DNA of 64,000 nt from Colius striatus. Its lineage: Eukaryota > Chordata > Aves > Coliiformes > Coliidae. The notes beneath the pieces were generated by a model. The model searched no databases. It saw nothing but the letters and a program-made list of their open reading frames with translations, and was not told the origin of the DNA. Position 1 is the stretch's first letter. The number at the start of each line of letters is the position of its first letter. Below, piece by piece: positions 43,501 to 57,620 of the stretch. Both the position numbers and the translations under genes were made by a program. Location of the stretch: the NCBI RefSeq assembly GCF_028858725.1, contig NC_084767.1, forward strand, positions 19,731,895 through 19,795,894. The letters are read 5' to 3'.

Positions 43501-46500
43501 GATGTGAACCATTTTGTGGGTTCTGCTCTGCCCCCTACCTCCACCGCCCCCACCCTGTTTTGGTGATCTTAAAGAAGAACCTCATCTCCAATTACTCTCA
43601 TTTTTTAAGAGTGTGATAGCCTATGCTTGGATCTTCATTTTTTACATGTTTTCAACCTTTAAGATGGAATGAATAAAAAATGTGCAATTGAACATCTGGT
43701 AAATGTTGTGGTGGTGGGGGGGTGTTAAAGCATATGGGTTGTCTCAACCTTTTGTATCCTGGCCCCATTCCTGACTTCGCAGTGGCAGCAGCACACTCTT
43801 TTTCACCACCTCCTATAACCTACAAACCAGCTCTTTTTGCCTTGTTCCAATCTTGCTGCATTGCCAGGACTGTGAGTGACAGTCCTGCATGTAGATGTTG
43901 CAGTTGCCAGAAGAGCAAAATAACAGGTTGGAAACAGAGAAAGCTTTAGCTTCAGAGAACAGATCAGCAACAAGGCAAGATGTGTGCATGTGTCTGCTGA
44001 GCAGCTGGGGACCGAGAGACATGACAGTGGGGTGGAATGGGGCAAACTGCCTGGCAGGCCTTGTCTGCATATTGCTATTGTCCCCAAAGCCGTCTTGCCA
44101 CATCCATTCTCTCTGAGCTAGTCAATATTTGACTGCAATAGGTTCTCAGAACTGTTCACAGTACAGAGGAGAGATCTTTGCTCTAATATATCACATCAAA
44201 CTCTTTACTCTTACTCTTGTGGTTGCCTTCACAACTGTGGGTTGCACTAAGGAGCGCAGTTGGCACCACAATGAGCAGTTTGCCCTCTGCTCAGCTGGAG
44301 CAATAAAATGAGGGGAGAGGAGAGCTACTAAGCAAAAAGGAACAAATATAAAAGTACTACAGAAGGATGAAAAGGAGAGAAAATTCACACACAATCTGGA
44401 GAAAAAAAAAAACGTAGGGAAAAGATGCAGGTACTGACAACTACACCAAGACACAGTGAAGGAGAATTTGTTAGATATGTCAAGCCTTCCCTTTAACCCA
44501 AATGTTTTCTCGCAACAAGCAAGTGGGGAGGGATTGACAAATGCTACTTCAAGTTCACTAGCAGAAAAGAATAGAGGAATTTAGACAGATGGCTGTCCTT
44601 GCCCTTCCTAAGGCTGTATTTCAAAGTGTGGGCAAGAATCAGCCACTTGACATTTGCACACATGGAGCACCTCAAGCGCCTGTAGATGTTCAAAGGAAAC
44701 TGTGAAACGGTCCTGGCGCTGTAGCTCTTAAAGACCCAGATTAATTAACAAGGATTTTACTCCTGAAGAACATGGGCTGCCTCCACTCACTCTAAGGACA
44801 GTTGTAAATTTTGACCTTCTCACTCTTTCAAGAAGATGCTGATTGGATGTGCTTTTCACTTGCTGGGTAGGAGGCTGATGTGCAGAGATGTTTGTGAAGC
44901 CGATTTCAGATTATCCTAGTATAAACAGATGAATCCTCTGGGGTGGGGTTGTGCAGGAGGGAAGAGAAATGACAAGTGGTACCCTCCACAAGTGTGCTCT
45001 GATGGCCATTTGTTGGACATGTATCTCTGGGATAATCGTTGTGTCTTTTATACAAGATGATCCACTTAGGATTAATGCAGTCATCTGTAGCCCATCACTT
45101 TGTAGGCATGAACAGAGCTAAAAGGTCCCATACTGATGTTCATACCACTGACTCATAAAGGAATTGTGTGGTAGAAGTCTGACTGACAAAACTGAATGGT
45201 CTTGCACAGTGACACGTACAGCTGTGCTGTGTAATGGTTAAATGTAGATGAAGAATACCACCTATTTTCCTCTCTCTTTGAACTAATACTGTCAAATGTT
45301 TTAGTAGTTGGTTCTGTCTGATTTTAAAGCAGTGAAGGTCAAAATGACCCAGAAGATAACAAAATAAAGGCTAATTCAATGAATAAAGCAAGCTTCCTTT
45401 CCTGTTGACAGGAGATGCTTCTGTTTCCAGGTAATTATTGTCATTGTCAATGACTCTGGTCCATCTTGCCAAACAAAACTCCCTCTCACAAGGATGCTCA
45501 TCTGCAGGTGGGGGGGCTGTAATCAGCCAAATGTTAGAATATTCATGTCAGAAGGACCTTGCTCTGAGCTTTTTTGCCAGATTTGAGTGACAGCTGATTT
45601 TTATCCAGTTTCACATGACAGACTGAAAAGCCTACAGAGTGTTTTATTAGTGTTATTCTAAAGATGAAAAATGCTATTATTTATTGGAAAGCAATAATGT
45701 CAAATCTGATTGTTAGATTAGTCTAAGAATCTCCAACTCACTGGATAACTGAAGCAAAACTTGTTAAAAAAAATTTGGTTGGATGGAGGACTTGGAGTTC
45801 ATTCTAATGATGTATGTTGGAGAATGGCTTTTGGGTACTGGTCTTTGTCTCTACCCAGTTTTCACAGCATAGAAAGTTATTTCATAGCCCTTTGGGTATG
45901 ATCTTCATCGGCTTGAATGTCTGAGATAGTTGTTTAACATGACTGTACATATCTATTACTTTCCTGCTCCAAAATACCACTTGGTGATGCAAATCGTCCT
46001 CCTGTCACTTGCAAAACAGCTAGATAGGTTTCTGGACAGGGAAAATACTTATCCCTCTGTCCTGTGTCTGTGGGGTTTGTGATCTCAGGAGATAAAACTG
46101 GCACCGCACAAAGAAGTTGTTGAGTGGGTTTTGATCTGGTGTTTGTATCTTCTCTCTCTTTCAAAGCTGTCAGGGTGACTGTGTGTGCCTTGTGCTGTGT
46201 AGGAAGGCAACGGAAATGTTGGCACAGGGTTTGGTGAAGCAGAGGCCTGGCCTTAGGCACAGGCTGCCACCGTGTCCTCACTGCACCTGACCACCATTTC
46301 TGCTGCAGCAGGACAACATGTATGAACTGGAGGCAGAACATCACCTGTGAAGCTTGCATTGCTGCTACTGCACTATGATCCCAAAGGAGACTGTAATGAC
46401 TAAAGGAATAGCCAAGGAAGACTGACATTTAGTGAAAAAAAAACCCCAACAAAACTCAAACAAAAAAATCAATGTATTTTAAACTGCAATCTAGAGATGG

Positions 46501-47939
46501 ATGTTTCCCAGGAACAACACATGAGGTCCCACAGCACCATTTCAGTAGTCTGACTGATCCAAAGAGGGTTTTGCTGTCATAATAGTGTGTCAGTAAGATC
46601 TTCCCCCACTGGTGTGCTGGAAGGTGTGGGAACAGGGAACAGCCAGCCTGCTGCCCTGGGATGGCAGCGTTGTGGGTGGGAGAGGCCCAGTGTCCCTGGG
46701 CTGATCTCTGTGGAGCGGCATGGAATGGCTCCCACCGGCCGGTTTTCTGCAGCAGCGTTATTCAGCCTGGCGAGGTCTGGCCTTTTTTAAAATTTGCTGA
46801 AGTGTAGTTGTGGTTCTTATGAAAACAAAATCTGAAGGAGCAAAGGAGCATAAATAAGAAAACATAACACAGATATTTGCCATTCAATGAGTATCAGCAA
46901 CATATTGTACACACAGACAAACACTTCTTTGCAGCAGGTTGGTTTTTTTTTTTTCTTTCCAGACATCCTGGATTTGTTTAAAATCATAATCACAACATTT
47001 TCTCAGTTTCTTCTCTTTTTTTTTTTCAGCTTTTCAAGTTCAAGGCTAACATACAGTAAATATGGAGACAAGAAGCAAAATCTAAATTAGATCCTTGCAA
47101 AGTGCAAGAGTAACCTTTTGTGAAACTTGCTCAAAACCAGATTTTTTTTAAAGGAAGAAAATAGACTGAAGTGAGTTAGTCTTGATGACTAGAGTTGCTT
47201 AACTTGTCACTAAAACCTAATGATGAATGAGCTGTCCAGGCCAGAGGATCCTGCTTAATTGATTTCCCCCTGTGACTTTCAAAAGACATGCTCAAATTAA
47301 CACTGGAATACAGTAAAACCATACTGCCGTTATTGTGACTCCTAAGTGCTTAAGGACATTGGAGCTCAAGCTTTAAATCTGATGCTGTAAAGGGAGTGTG
47401 TTATTGTGATGATTTGGGAAGCACTGAACACCTTCAGTGCCTCTTATGTCCACAAAGATCCAGGTCTGAATATGAATATGCAGTAGAAGAGCTTAGTGCA
47501 CAGGATAGCATCTCCCTTCACTGGTCAGTTGTAGGAGGCTGGTGTTTATTTTTGTGCTAATGGCCCTTCCCAAGAGCTTTGGGCTTTTCTTTTGTGATGA
47601 ATGTGCCTTGGTTTTATCTCTGCTAGTAGTATCTGAGTAAATAAAACAGAGAAGGAACAGCAGTATCCTGGGCATCAGACTACTGTGTAGGCTGTTTTCC
47701 TTAGTTTTCCCAAATTAGCTTGTTATATTAGTTTTCTAGTAACATCTAAAAGAAAGTGAGAAGTCTAGAATTGTGAGAATACTTTTTACGTTTTAATAGC
47801 TGTGTATAAGCTTTGTTGAAATACCTATAAATACAAACTGTCCAATTAGAGTGTGATCCCATTGACCTTTTCCCATTGACTATCAGTCATGTAAAATCCC
47901 TTTCCATCCATAAGCCAAGTGTTGGTGTGAGCACTCTGC

Positions 47940-48070
47940 AGCTCTAGTAACCAGTTGGACTTAGGAGGCTGGTTCATAAATCATTAGCGTTAAAAATTTT
48001 CCAGTGCTGCTTCTGAATCTGCTAACAAAGTGATTAGCAATTTATAAGAGTTCATTGATTAGCTGCTAAG
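47940..48070. promoter_or_regulatory. Candidate conserved intronic element
   Basis: This block packs ataaatcattagcg, agtgattagcaatttataag and cattgattagctgctaaggc into about 120 bp, which are homeodomain/CUT-type words. It has no repeat similarity or coding frame. It is a weak, motif-only call. Confidence 0.25.
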
Positions 48071-51000
48071 GCAGCTGAAAAACTTCTACTGAAAATACAA
48101 TGAAGAAAACCTTTGGCCATTGTGGTTTGCAATCCGTCCCGACAACCTTGAAAACAAACCCCTTGAAGTCCACATGTGAAAATCTCTGTAGTTGCTCTCC
48201 AGACACAGAGCTCTGGAGTTCGTTGGAAAAAGACTATAAAATCACCACACCTTTAATCTAAAAGAGGAAAATGGACCCAAGGTTTGGTGTGCATGTATAA
48301 AAGAACAGAATTACACTGAAGGAAGCAGCAGCCTGAGGGATGTACTCAGCCTTGCTCCAAGCTCGGATTGCAGGTGGGAGCAGAGATCTGACGCTGCTGT
48401 TCCAGCATTAGTCCTTGGCCAGGGCCTGAAAGCCAAATTTCAAGAAAAAAATACCTCTCTGCATATTTTGGAGGAGACTTGTTTCGAGGTTTCAGATTGA
48501 ATTTCCATCAAACTGAATCAGAGTATGTTTTTACACCAGAATTAAATCAGGTTGAAATAGAACCTGGTAGAACATGCTGATTTTGACTGAATTTTGCACT
48601 TTAAATATGCTCAGAGCCAAAAACTCGGCACAAAGCTTGAGTGAACAAAAAGCATGCCATCAGAGGGATTGAAAAACAATGTTTATTTGGATTCTTGCAA
48701 AGGGAATTTTACGGAATTTTTCTAAGCTAAGGGTTTTTACTGGGAGTGTGGAGGTCCAACATTTTGTCCCACAAAGGACCAGAAGGATTGCAGAGGCTGA
48801 TCCCATGACTGGGGAGTGAAGATAGCTTTTTTGCAAATTTACGGTTTGCATACTCATGTGAAAAGGTGCTTACTGATCATTAATTACACTAAATATAACA
48901 CCTATATCAATAATAGATGCTTTCATATAAAATTGCAACATTTTTCTCTTGCAATGTCATCGCCTTAGTGCGGTATCATATGGCAAATGAACACAGGCTC
49001 GGTATCAGAGCAGAAGACTGAGGTTTCTGAAAAAATGAAGATACTGCACTGGAGATCTAAAATCTCCTTGCTTATAACATCCAAAAATCAATACAGACAA
49101 ATTTGATGAGTTGCTGATTATAAGTATGTTGTCTTTGATTTGCTCTCTTAGTTTTCAGGTGATCATCAAAATCAGTGCAGGGAGCTGGTCCTCAAGAGGG
49201 TGCCTGGTTCTTTTTGCTTGGTGTAGCGTAATTGTGGGGGGAAAATAATTACCGCTGTCTTCTTTCAGAATAAAAGAGGGAATTCTGTTTCTGAATTAAG
49301 GGCCTAATAGTGATCAGTAGTAATATAATTAGAATGCATAAATAATACTATTTATTATATTTATTACCATTATTTTTAATATTTCTTGTTAGTGTTATAT
49401 TTATAGACAGGAGACTAATATGAAGAGCTCAGGTTAATGACAAGAGTTCTGCTGAGCCCAGCAGAGCTGCACCAGCTACCATAGGTGAAGATCTGACCAA
49501 ACATTGGTACAGTGTGTTGCCCCTGTGCTGCTTCTTACCCTGACAAAAGTGTATGCTCACATGTGATTTGATTGACTAGAAAGGTTTGCTATGGAAGTTA
49601 TCTTATTATTTGACATAGCAGATATATTTAATTAACTTTTCTAAGTACAGACATGCTTTCTTGAGAGGTCACTATAGGAGACATATTGCTGACAATTGTT
49701 TCAAAGTTGAGTTCCTTTTGTCTCCTTAGTTTAATTGTGACCTGCTATAACCTGGGCATTTTTCTCTGATTTACCTCTTTGTCATTCCTGCCAGTACTGG
49801 ATAGAACAACTGTCTCTTAGTCCTGTCATCACCTTATAATCCACAAGACTTGTCAGTTAGTGAGGTTTTGTACCCATGCCTCGATTAAATTCTTTCACTT
49901 CCTTGGACATTGTTTAACCTAAACCACATGCAGCCCCAGGGTGTCTTTCCTTGGTGAAGCCTCAATTATCAAGATGAAAAAGCATGTGTTTCCTAGCCAG
50001 GGGAAGAGTAGTTTCTATGTATTCTTGATTTCATTCTTTTGTGAGCATTCAAGAGAACAAATCCTCTATTCTCTCAAGTCAATGCACTTATATTATGTGA
50101 GGATTAAATAATTCTCTTCCTTTAATTCAGAGTCTGCAGATAGAAAGCTGATCTGCCTTACTTTAAGTAGACAAAGAATATTTAAATAAGGATGCTGATA
50201 AAAATACTTTCACCAGTAAAGATTTGATTAAAGAATCTGTTGCTTTCAAGAGTCTTGCAGGTGAAGGTAGATGTCAAAAGATATCATTTCTTGCAGAGGG
50301 ATTGAAAAGTTTGTTAAAGTTTGGTCTGTGTGAAGAATTCCCACAACTTAGCGACATCTCCACTGCCTGGGAGAGACCAGGCTCCTCCCCACAGGTTCAC
50401 TGTGCTCCTGTGCTGCAGGCCGTATGAGGGCTTTTAACTAAGGCCAGTTCAAGTGGTGCTTGTGATTTCAGAAATCCATTGAGCATTTTCATTTGTTATT
50501 GTAAAGATGAACATTTAGTAGCCATAGTATTTCTTCTGTGCACTGTTTTTTATATCCTTCATTATATAAATAAATATAACATCCCTCCCAGGAGGATAGT
50601 ATCATCACCCTATTTGCACTTAAAATAGAAATGGATGTCATAACTAGATGTTTTTTTCTGGTTTACATCTGTTAGTTGGTTTAGATTTTGGGTTGGGGTT
50701 TTTTTTTGGCTTTCAGAATGGCCAATGAATAAAAATTGTATTGAGCCTACTTCCCATTATAAAGATAAAATAAAATTTCCCAGGTATGGGACTCGGCAGC
50801 CCATGGTAATCTGCCAGATCTGTTGGAGGTCATTAATGGGGAGAATCAAACCATGCTCTAACTTCCACTCTTTAAATCTTCAATATATTTGACTTGGACC
50901 TAGGAAGCATCAGTATTTATTAAGATTTTCAGAGTTTAAGAAGTCAGAAACACTTTTCCTGTGCCGAAACTCAAAAGACTGGAGAAGATAATCCATTTGA

Positions 51001-52892
51001 AACTCTTAATAATTGCATCCATTCTTCTTCAGCAGAAGCCCATGTGTTTCCAGTCAGGCTGCTCCAAAGCAGGTGGCACATGAGCAGCCAAATCCTGTTC
51101 ACATAGGCAGGATGACTGACTCCTCTGCCTTTTCCCAGGAATCTCTGCACCTTCTTTGATTTGAACAGAGAAGCCATGTGTTTCAGACCTCCTGTCTGAG
51201 GCTGCACTTTTCCCTGGCCATGTTTCCCATCCTCTCTGACTGGGTGTTGCACACCATACCATGCCCAAATGAATTTACTGCAGCAGCACAGAGGTCTGAG
51301 TTGGTGTATTCCAAATCCAGCAACAACAGAACAAGTCTGGATGCAAACCGGTGAAAGCCACGGCTCCCACAGCATTTGAAGCTGCTGGCAGTGAACTGAA
51401 TTTTGTTCATTTGTACATTTCTTTTCCAACTTTTGCTAGTGGTTTTGGTTACAAATGGCATCGTACTTGAAGTACATCTAAACACAGTAATAGATTTTCT
51501 TTGCAAGAAGACAGTCAAGCTACCAGACGGTGAAAGAAGCACTAACCCTCCCACAAACCATTTGGGAAGCAGCCTCTCTACTGCGCACCTGCTAATGAAA
51601 ATGCAGCAGAAACCAATCATTTTCTGGATGAAAGCTAAAAGCTACATGGCAGATAGTAAATAAATAATTGCAGGGAAACGTTGCACATAATTTCTTGGGG
51701 AACAGAACTTAATTAAATTTTGTGAACATGCCTACGTAGTTCCATTGATCAGGAAAGTGGATGTGTGCTATGTCTTAAAGATTTACTCACTTGATGGTGT
51801 TTTGCCTTCCTCCCCTCCCTCAGTTTCATTCACTTTATATCCTGCAGCAATAAGGGAACACATTTTTTGTTTCCTTTCTTGAAGAAATTGATCCTAGGAA
51901 ACACAGGACATGATGTATGGTTTGCAACTCTACAATATTGCTAAGCAAAAAAAAAAAGAAATCTGAAGAGGGCTGGCCAGAGATTATACTAATTTCCATT
52001 TCAACATTGATTTTTTTTTTTCCCACTAGTACCAATAAAAAAATATGCAAAGGCTTTCATCAGCCTCTCTAGTAATAATTACTTAAAAGATGGTACAAAA
52101 CTTGCCAGGCTAATTTTTTTAGACACTTCTCAAGATATTTTTTTTGCCATTGAATCCAAACTCATCCCAGAGCTCCCAGTACTAACCACTCTGGATCTTG
52201 CTGGGATCTCATCATCTCCTCAATCATCCATCACAGCAATAGACAGAAGTCATGGAAGTGACTGCAACTGGTGCTGGCAGAAGTGAGGAAGGACCAGACA
52301 GTCTAACCAACCTCTGTAGCCCAACAGTGGGCATTGGGGTAGTGTCAGGGGACTTGAATCTCATCATGATGGATCTCTGTTTGTGAAGGGCCACTTTTCT
52401 CAAACACACTGCTGCTGTTGAGGACAAAATATATGCCATAAGAAGCCAGAGATTTTTTTTTTTCTGTTTGTTTTTCATTCTTCAGATGTCCTATCCCAAC
52501 TGCCTGTTTATGTCAGGCTGTGAGAGCAGCTCCCAGAGTGCCACTGATGGCCTGGGCCTGTTTTCCCTACCCCAGGGTGGGCAGCAAGCGCATAGATTCA
52601 TTTTGCTCCAAGTTGGCTGCTTTTTGTTCCCCATCTCATTAAAGTATGGCAGCAAGTTGTTTGGTAAATGAAGAGGCTGCTGTCCTTGCTAGTATAATTG
52701 TGATTTGGCATGTCGGTACAGTATTAAAATTCCAATTGAACAGATGGTGTCAGGATTTTAACTTATGCTTATGAGATGCAGATGGTCCAAGGAGTGAACT
52801 TGTACACTAGTTATTTTTATTTTGAATGGGTTAAGAACAAATTACTTTTTGACTATTGTTATTCTTGCTCTACTTGTCATTTTTTCTTACCC

Positions 52893-52934
52893 TGTGCATG
52901 TGTGTGTGCATGTATGTGTCCGTGCACATGTGCA
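52893..52934 (+). repeat. Imperfect (TG)n / TGCATG repeat
   Basis: A run of alternating purine-pyrimidine words (gtgcatgtgtgtgtgcatgt, then atgtgtccgtgcacatgtgc) forms an imperfect dinucleotide repeat in the intron. Confidence 0.85.
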
Positions 52935-55900
52935 AGCTTTCTTTTTCTCGTGACTTTAAATTGAAGATTGCCCTATTTCTGCCTAAATCTTAATCTCCTT
53001 CTTTATTTACTGTTCCCTTCCCAATGGCCCTTTTATTTCCCCTTAGACCTGTTACTGACCTCCTAAGAGAGAGAGGGAAAGGGCCTGCTGGTAGGATTGC
53101 AGACTGTGGCTCTGGAGAGGTGCTGGTGCTCTCTGCCCAGCCCAACCTATGCCTACCACAGAGTACTGATTTTCCTGCAAAGATATCAGCCTTTTGCGTT
53201 AAGTACCTGCATACGTTTTCTGTGTTGTTTCTCCTGCCCCATGTCACATAGTCAGGAGAAGGACTTGTGAGCATATGTTTCAGCTAAGTCTCTTATATGT
53301 GAGCTTTGATTCTCCTTTGGCTTCGTGTCTGCCGAGGGCTGCAGTTGATAGCATCTTCTCAGAGGGGTGAGGTTGTTGATCTTCCTTCTCGGCAGGGGTG
53401 TTTGCTATGTGCAGCTGGTGACAGGGAAGCTTGTGCCAGCCTGTGGTGTTGATGTTTAATTTAGAGCCCAATCCAGAAGGGAGAAGAGTCCTAGTGCCTC
53501 CCTCATGAGAAACAAGCTGTAGGTACTTGAGATTTTTAATCTGGGGAAAACAATGTTTCCCAAGGGTTAAATCATTGAATAGGTGTCTACTCAGCTTACT
53601 CCTAACCAGGGGACCTGTTTCTTAGGTCTGATTGTGATCAAGCAACTGAATAAGCAAAAATAAATCTTATGCTGCTACCTGTGCTTGATGCATTTCACAT
53701 GTACATCCTGGCAATATCAGCTGGAGGGAAGGTTTCCATGGAAGACGATACAAACATATGGTATAAGGGCAAAGACGCCAGTTGCAGGTGGAGGTATAAT
53801 CAGGTTCATTTATTCCTCCCTCGTGCCTGCTGCCATTACTCATTCCTCTCGCATGCAAATGCACAAATCTCCCTACTGCTTGTTAAAGCCCACAGTGTTT
53901 TATAATACACTGTTCCCATCCTTAAAACACAGTGGGTCTGAGAGCACAGCTCTAATGGGATGGAGGTACTTTGCTGTGTCTGGGACCCAGTACCCAGGCA
54001 TCCCATCTCTTCATGCCCCAACTCGGGGCCCTTGGTTGCAATTTTTTTTCTGCTTCATGGGAAACTCATGGAGGATGTGAAAGGCTTTGCTGTCAGCTGA
54101 GCTGCAGGGTGTGTCAGGGCCTGGCTGGGCTCTGGCTGGTGTGCTGCAGGGACACCTGTGAAGCCTATGGGGCAAGAGTGCTGTTGGAATCCATCTCCAA
54201 ATGCTGTGAGATGTCTTGTCCCCAGGGAGCTGGCATGTGTCCTCTTATTGGGGCAACTGTGTTGATGCAGAAAGGGCTTTTGGGATTCCCTGGAGCACAG
54301 AGAATTGTGCCCTCCCACCTATTTCTGATAATTAGTATTTTCCGTAATTATCCTGGATAAGATGACATTGACCGAGAAGCCTGTGCCCTAGCCAGAGGTG
54401 TTTGAGCTAACTTGGTTTTCCTCAGAGCAGCTGGGGAGGGCAGGTTGTGTGCAGCACCAGGGCTGCCCGGCACCACGCTGGTGACCACTGGGACTGCCCG
54501 ACACCACACGTGCATCAGCCTCTCCTCTGCTCGGATGCTTAAGTACTAATGGGATGAGTGAGGATGAGTAATGAGTATTTCGTGGGAAAACATTATAACA
54601 TTGTATACGAGAGCAACTGTCTCCATCGCATCCTCACAGCTGCCTCCTTGCTTTAGACAATGCATTTTTTCTCTCTGGTTACCTGGTGGGGAGCGAGGCA
54701 GTGACAAGGAAAGGAGTGCACTGATCCAGGCTGCCACCTTCTCCCTCACAACCACAAATATTTAAAAATTTGTGTTGCTGCCTCTGAATGAGGGGATTAC
54801 AGAGCTCTGAAATATTAACTTCCTGCACTTTATGCTCTCTTTGAAACATTATTTTCAAAACCAAGAGCCCCTTTGGTCTATGGGATGAGGAAGGGTCTCC
54901 CTCTGCCGCTGGAGTTCATGGCGGTGGTGACTCCATCCTCAGAGGGGATCTGCAGACTGGTCCTGGCCGCAGGGAGCAGATTGTGGCTTTACACCATCCC
55001 TTTACCCCGCTGAGAACCCTGGGGACCATCACCTGCAGCACATCCCCGTGGGACTGAGTGTTGGTGGATACTCTGCCATGGGTGTTTGCTGCCACCCGCT
55101 CTTCTCCATGTGGGTGAAGCTGTTACTAAGCTGTCTGCTGGCACAGCTTGGTACCAAGTTGCTTCCTCCTCACTAACAATGTCTCATGTCCCCTCAGCAC
55201 GCATGTACCACTCCCCTGCCCGCTCCTGGCCAGCCGTGTCTGCAGGATTATCATCCCACGCAGATCTTCCCACACTTTGTTCCACCTACATCTCGATGGT
55301 GATCAAACCAGGCCTTGAAATCAGTGTCAATACATCTGCTTGTGTTACACAGCCATAAACCCAAATCTGAACTCCAAGTATCCACTGTGTTGTTTGGTGA
55401 CATAAAACATTGCCTTGCTGAGAGAGAAATTTTCCTGTACCCACTTGACTCTGCCAGATTTCTCCACTACATGGAGAAACCCAGAAAAAAAAATCAATGA
55501 TGAAAACAATTGCAAGTTCTATGGCCTGATTTTCAAGATACTCCAAGAAGAGAAAAGTGAAATTGAATAAGTAAGGTATTAGCTAGAATGTGTTTGCTCA
55601 GCTGTAGTGATGACTTTCGTCACATGCTGTAGTGTTTTTTTGTTTGCAGATGCAGCTTTTACAGGGCCGTGGCTATAGGACAGATTAAGTATTGTTTGAA
55701 AAAATGATCAGAGATTTTGTTTGCAATCATGCCGTAGCTCTTCTCTAAATATTGGAAGCATTTTAAATTGTTTTATATTGATAATGGCATAGTAATGCTT
55801 TCTCTTGCTTGTACAGATTGTCAGTGTTTTAATGCGCTTATTCCCAAGGGGTGAAGTAACTGAAGAGACAATATTAAATCTTAAAGAATGTTTCCATAGT

Positions 55901-57378
55901 GGATGTCATATTTCCTTTAAAATGGCTTTGCATAAGGTTATCAGGTATTTGATTGTTTGTGTCTCCTACCGCTTATGTAAAGTGTGTTCATGGCTAGAGC
56001 ATGGTTATCAATTTTCTGACTGCAATGCTGCAAGTCCAGATGCATAAATATGCATGACCTGAGTTAGGGATATCTCAAGAGCCTGTTTCAGGGAAGGCAG
56101 TTCCCACTATGTCCTGTTCATGGGGTGGGAGGTGTGTGCTGAAAGAGGAGTACCCTGACCTCCTCCATGCCCTTCTGCACTCATCTCCTCCCCTTTCCCT
56201 GGCAGATTCTGTGAGTGCCTGTTCCCAGCCCTGCTAGGGCAGAGGGGAGGCAGTCTGGGCCTGTGAACCTTTGCAGACACAATGTTTTCAATCCAGAGCA
56301 TTTTATTTTACCCCCATCTAAAAATGCAAACCAGGGGATACTTGTATGTATGTTGGATTGCCTGTCATAATTTGCTCCCTCATCTTCTCCACTAACTTGG
56401 CGTGCAGTGACACAGCCACTTTGGAAAGACAGGTCAGCTTTGATAAATTCATAAAGACACCGTTTGCCAAAAGCTGTTTGCCTGTACACGAGTCACATTT
56501 TTACTGAGCTGTTCTGAACACGTCCACCTGGATATCACCTCCTGCAGAACAATCCCCTTCTGCAGGACAGGGACGTGTCCCATACGTCCCCAGAGGAGAC
56601 TGAATTCATCTGATGAGCCTGTGCTGACCGGCCCTTTGAGCTGATGTGTACTACCCACAGGGTCCTGAGGAAAAGTACATGAACCCCTTTGTGACTGTGG
56701 GATCAGAAGGCATGCTGTGCTTATTCACTAGCATTGCTAAAATTATTTCAGTGAGACCTTTACATTATTTCCAGCCTTTGTAGCTGAAGTTGTGTTTGGT
56801 GTATATTGCACATTCAGCCAAATAGTGTGTGCGTTTATTTCATCAGAAATACAGAGCTACTTCTACAGCAGGGAAGAGTTTGTCTGTGCTTGGAACTGTT
56901 GTTTAAATATAGGATGATACAAAACCTGTCTTGTCACCATTTTTGTTCCTCAACAACATATTACTGGGCATTAAAGACTCTCCAGTGTGCTTTCTCTAAG
57001 AATGCATCACTGGCTACAGAAATAGGAAATATGGAAATAAGATACGGATTAACAGATCTTTAAAACAGTTCAGAAGGATAACTTTCATCTGATACCTCTG
57101 TTGGATTTACTGACACTAGTGAGCCATGTGCCCCTATCATTGGGGTAACAGCCTTTTTCTCCTGCGTGATTTACCTTAGCAAAGCAGAAAAAGAGCTAGT
57201 GCCTGGGCTTATAAACCCGGTGGCTTGTGAAGCAGCTGCATTGACTTTGACATCATTAAAAAGCCCTCTCCAGTAACCCAGTCCTCAGATGTACCTTACA
57301 GGTAGTTCCTGCCACCCAGGGGCGACACTTGCACTGATATAAAACCAAATTCCCCCAAGCTCAGAAACACCTTGGACA

Positions 57379-57406
57379 GGTGAATGAGGACAGGTGAATG
57401 AGGACA
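57379..57406 (+). repeat. 14-bp tandem duplication
   Basis: Two perfect adjacent copies of aggtgaatgaggac lie in the KCTD16 intron, a minisatellite seed. Confidence 0.85.
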
Positions 57407-57434
57407 CACGTGAGCTGTCAAAAAATGCTCAGAA

Positions 57435-57620
57435 GAACAACAAGTGTTTTCAGTTTTGATGTGTATGTGATATTCTGTTTATGTTTATTGCAATGAAGAA
57501 TATGATAAAAATCCTAAATAATCAGTATTTCATCTGATCAAAACCTGGCTTATTTGTTAATTTTTATTGATTCTCTGATCTGTGGTGAGAAAATAATTGG
57601 CTTAAGCAGCAGAAGCCTAT
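57435..57620. promoter_or_regulatory. Candidate conserved intronic element
   Basis: This AT-rich block has forkhead-like (tgtttatgtttattg), homeodomain (tcctaaataatcag, tttgttaatttttattgatt) and aaataattggcttaag words, and no repeat or coding signal. It is a motif-only call. Confidence 0.25.

Noticed and set aside
45934-46428. A 164-codon minus-strand frame inside the KCTD16 intron
   Set aside because: No family resemblance and no supporting transcription signals; length is within chance for 64 kb searched in six frames.
50690-50720. Good-looking splice acceptor (long T run then ctttcag) in the KCTD16 intron
   Set aside because: No open frame in phase with the KCTD16 donor and no resemblance to the H2 region follows it.
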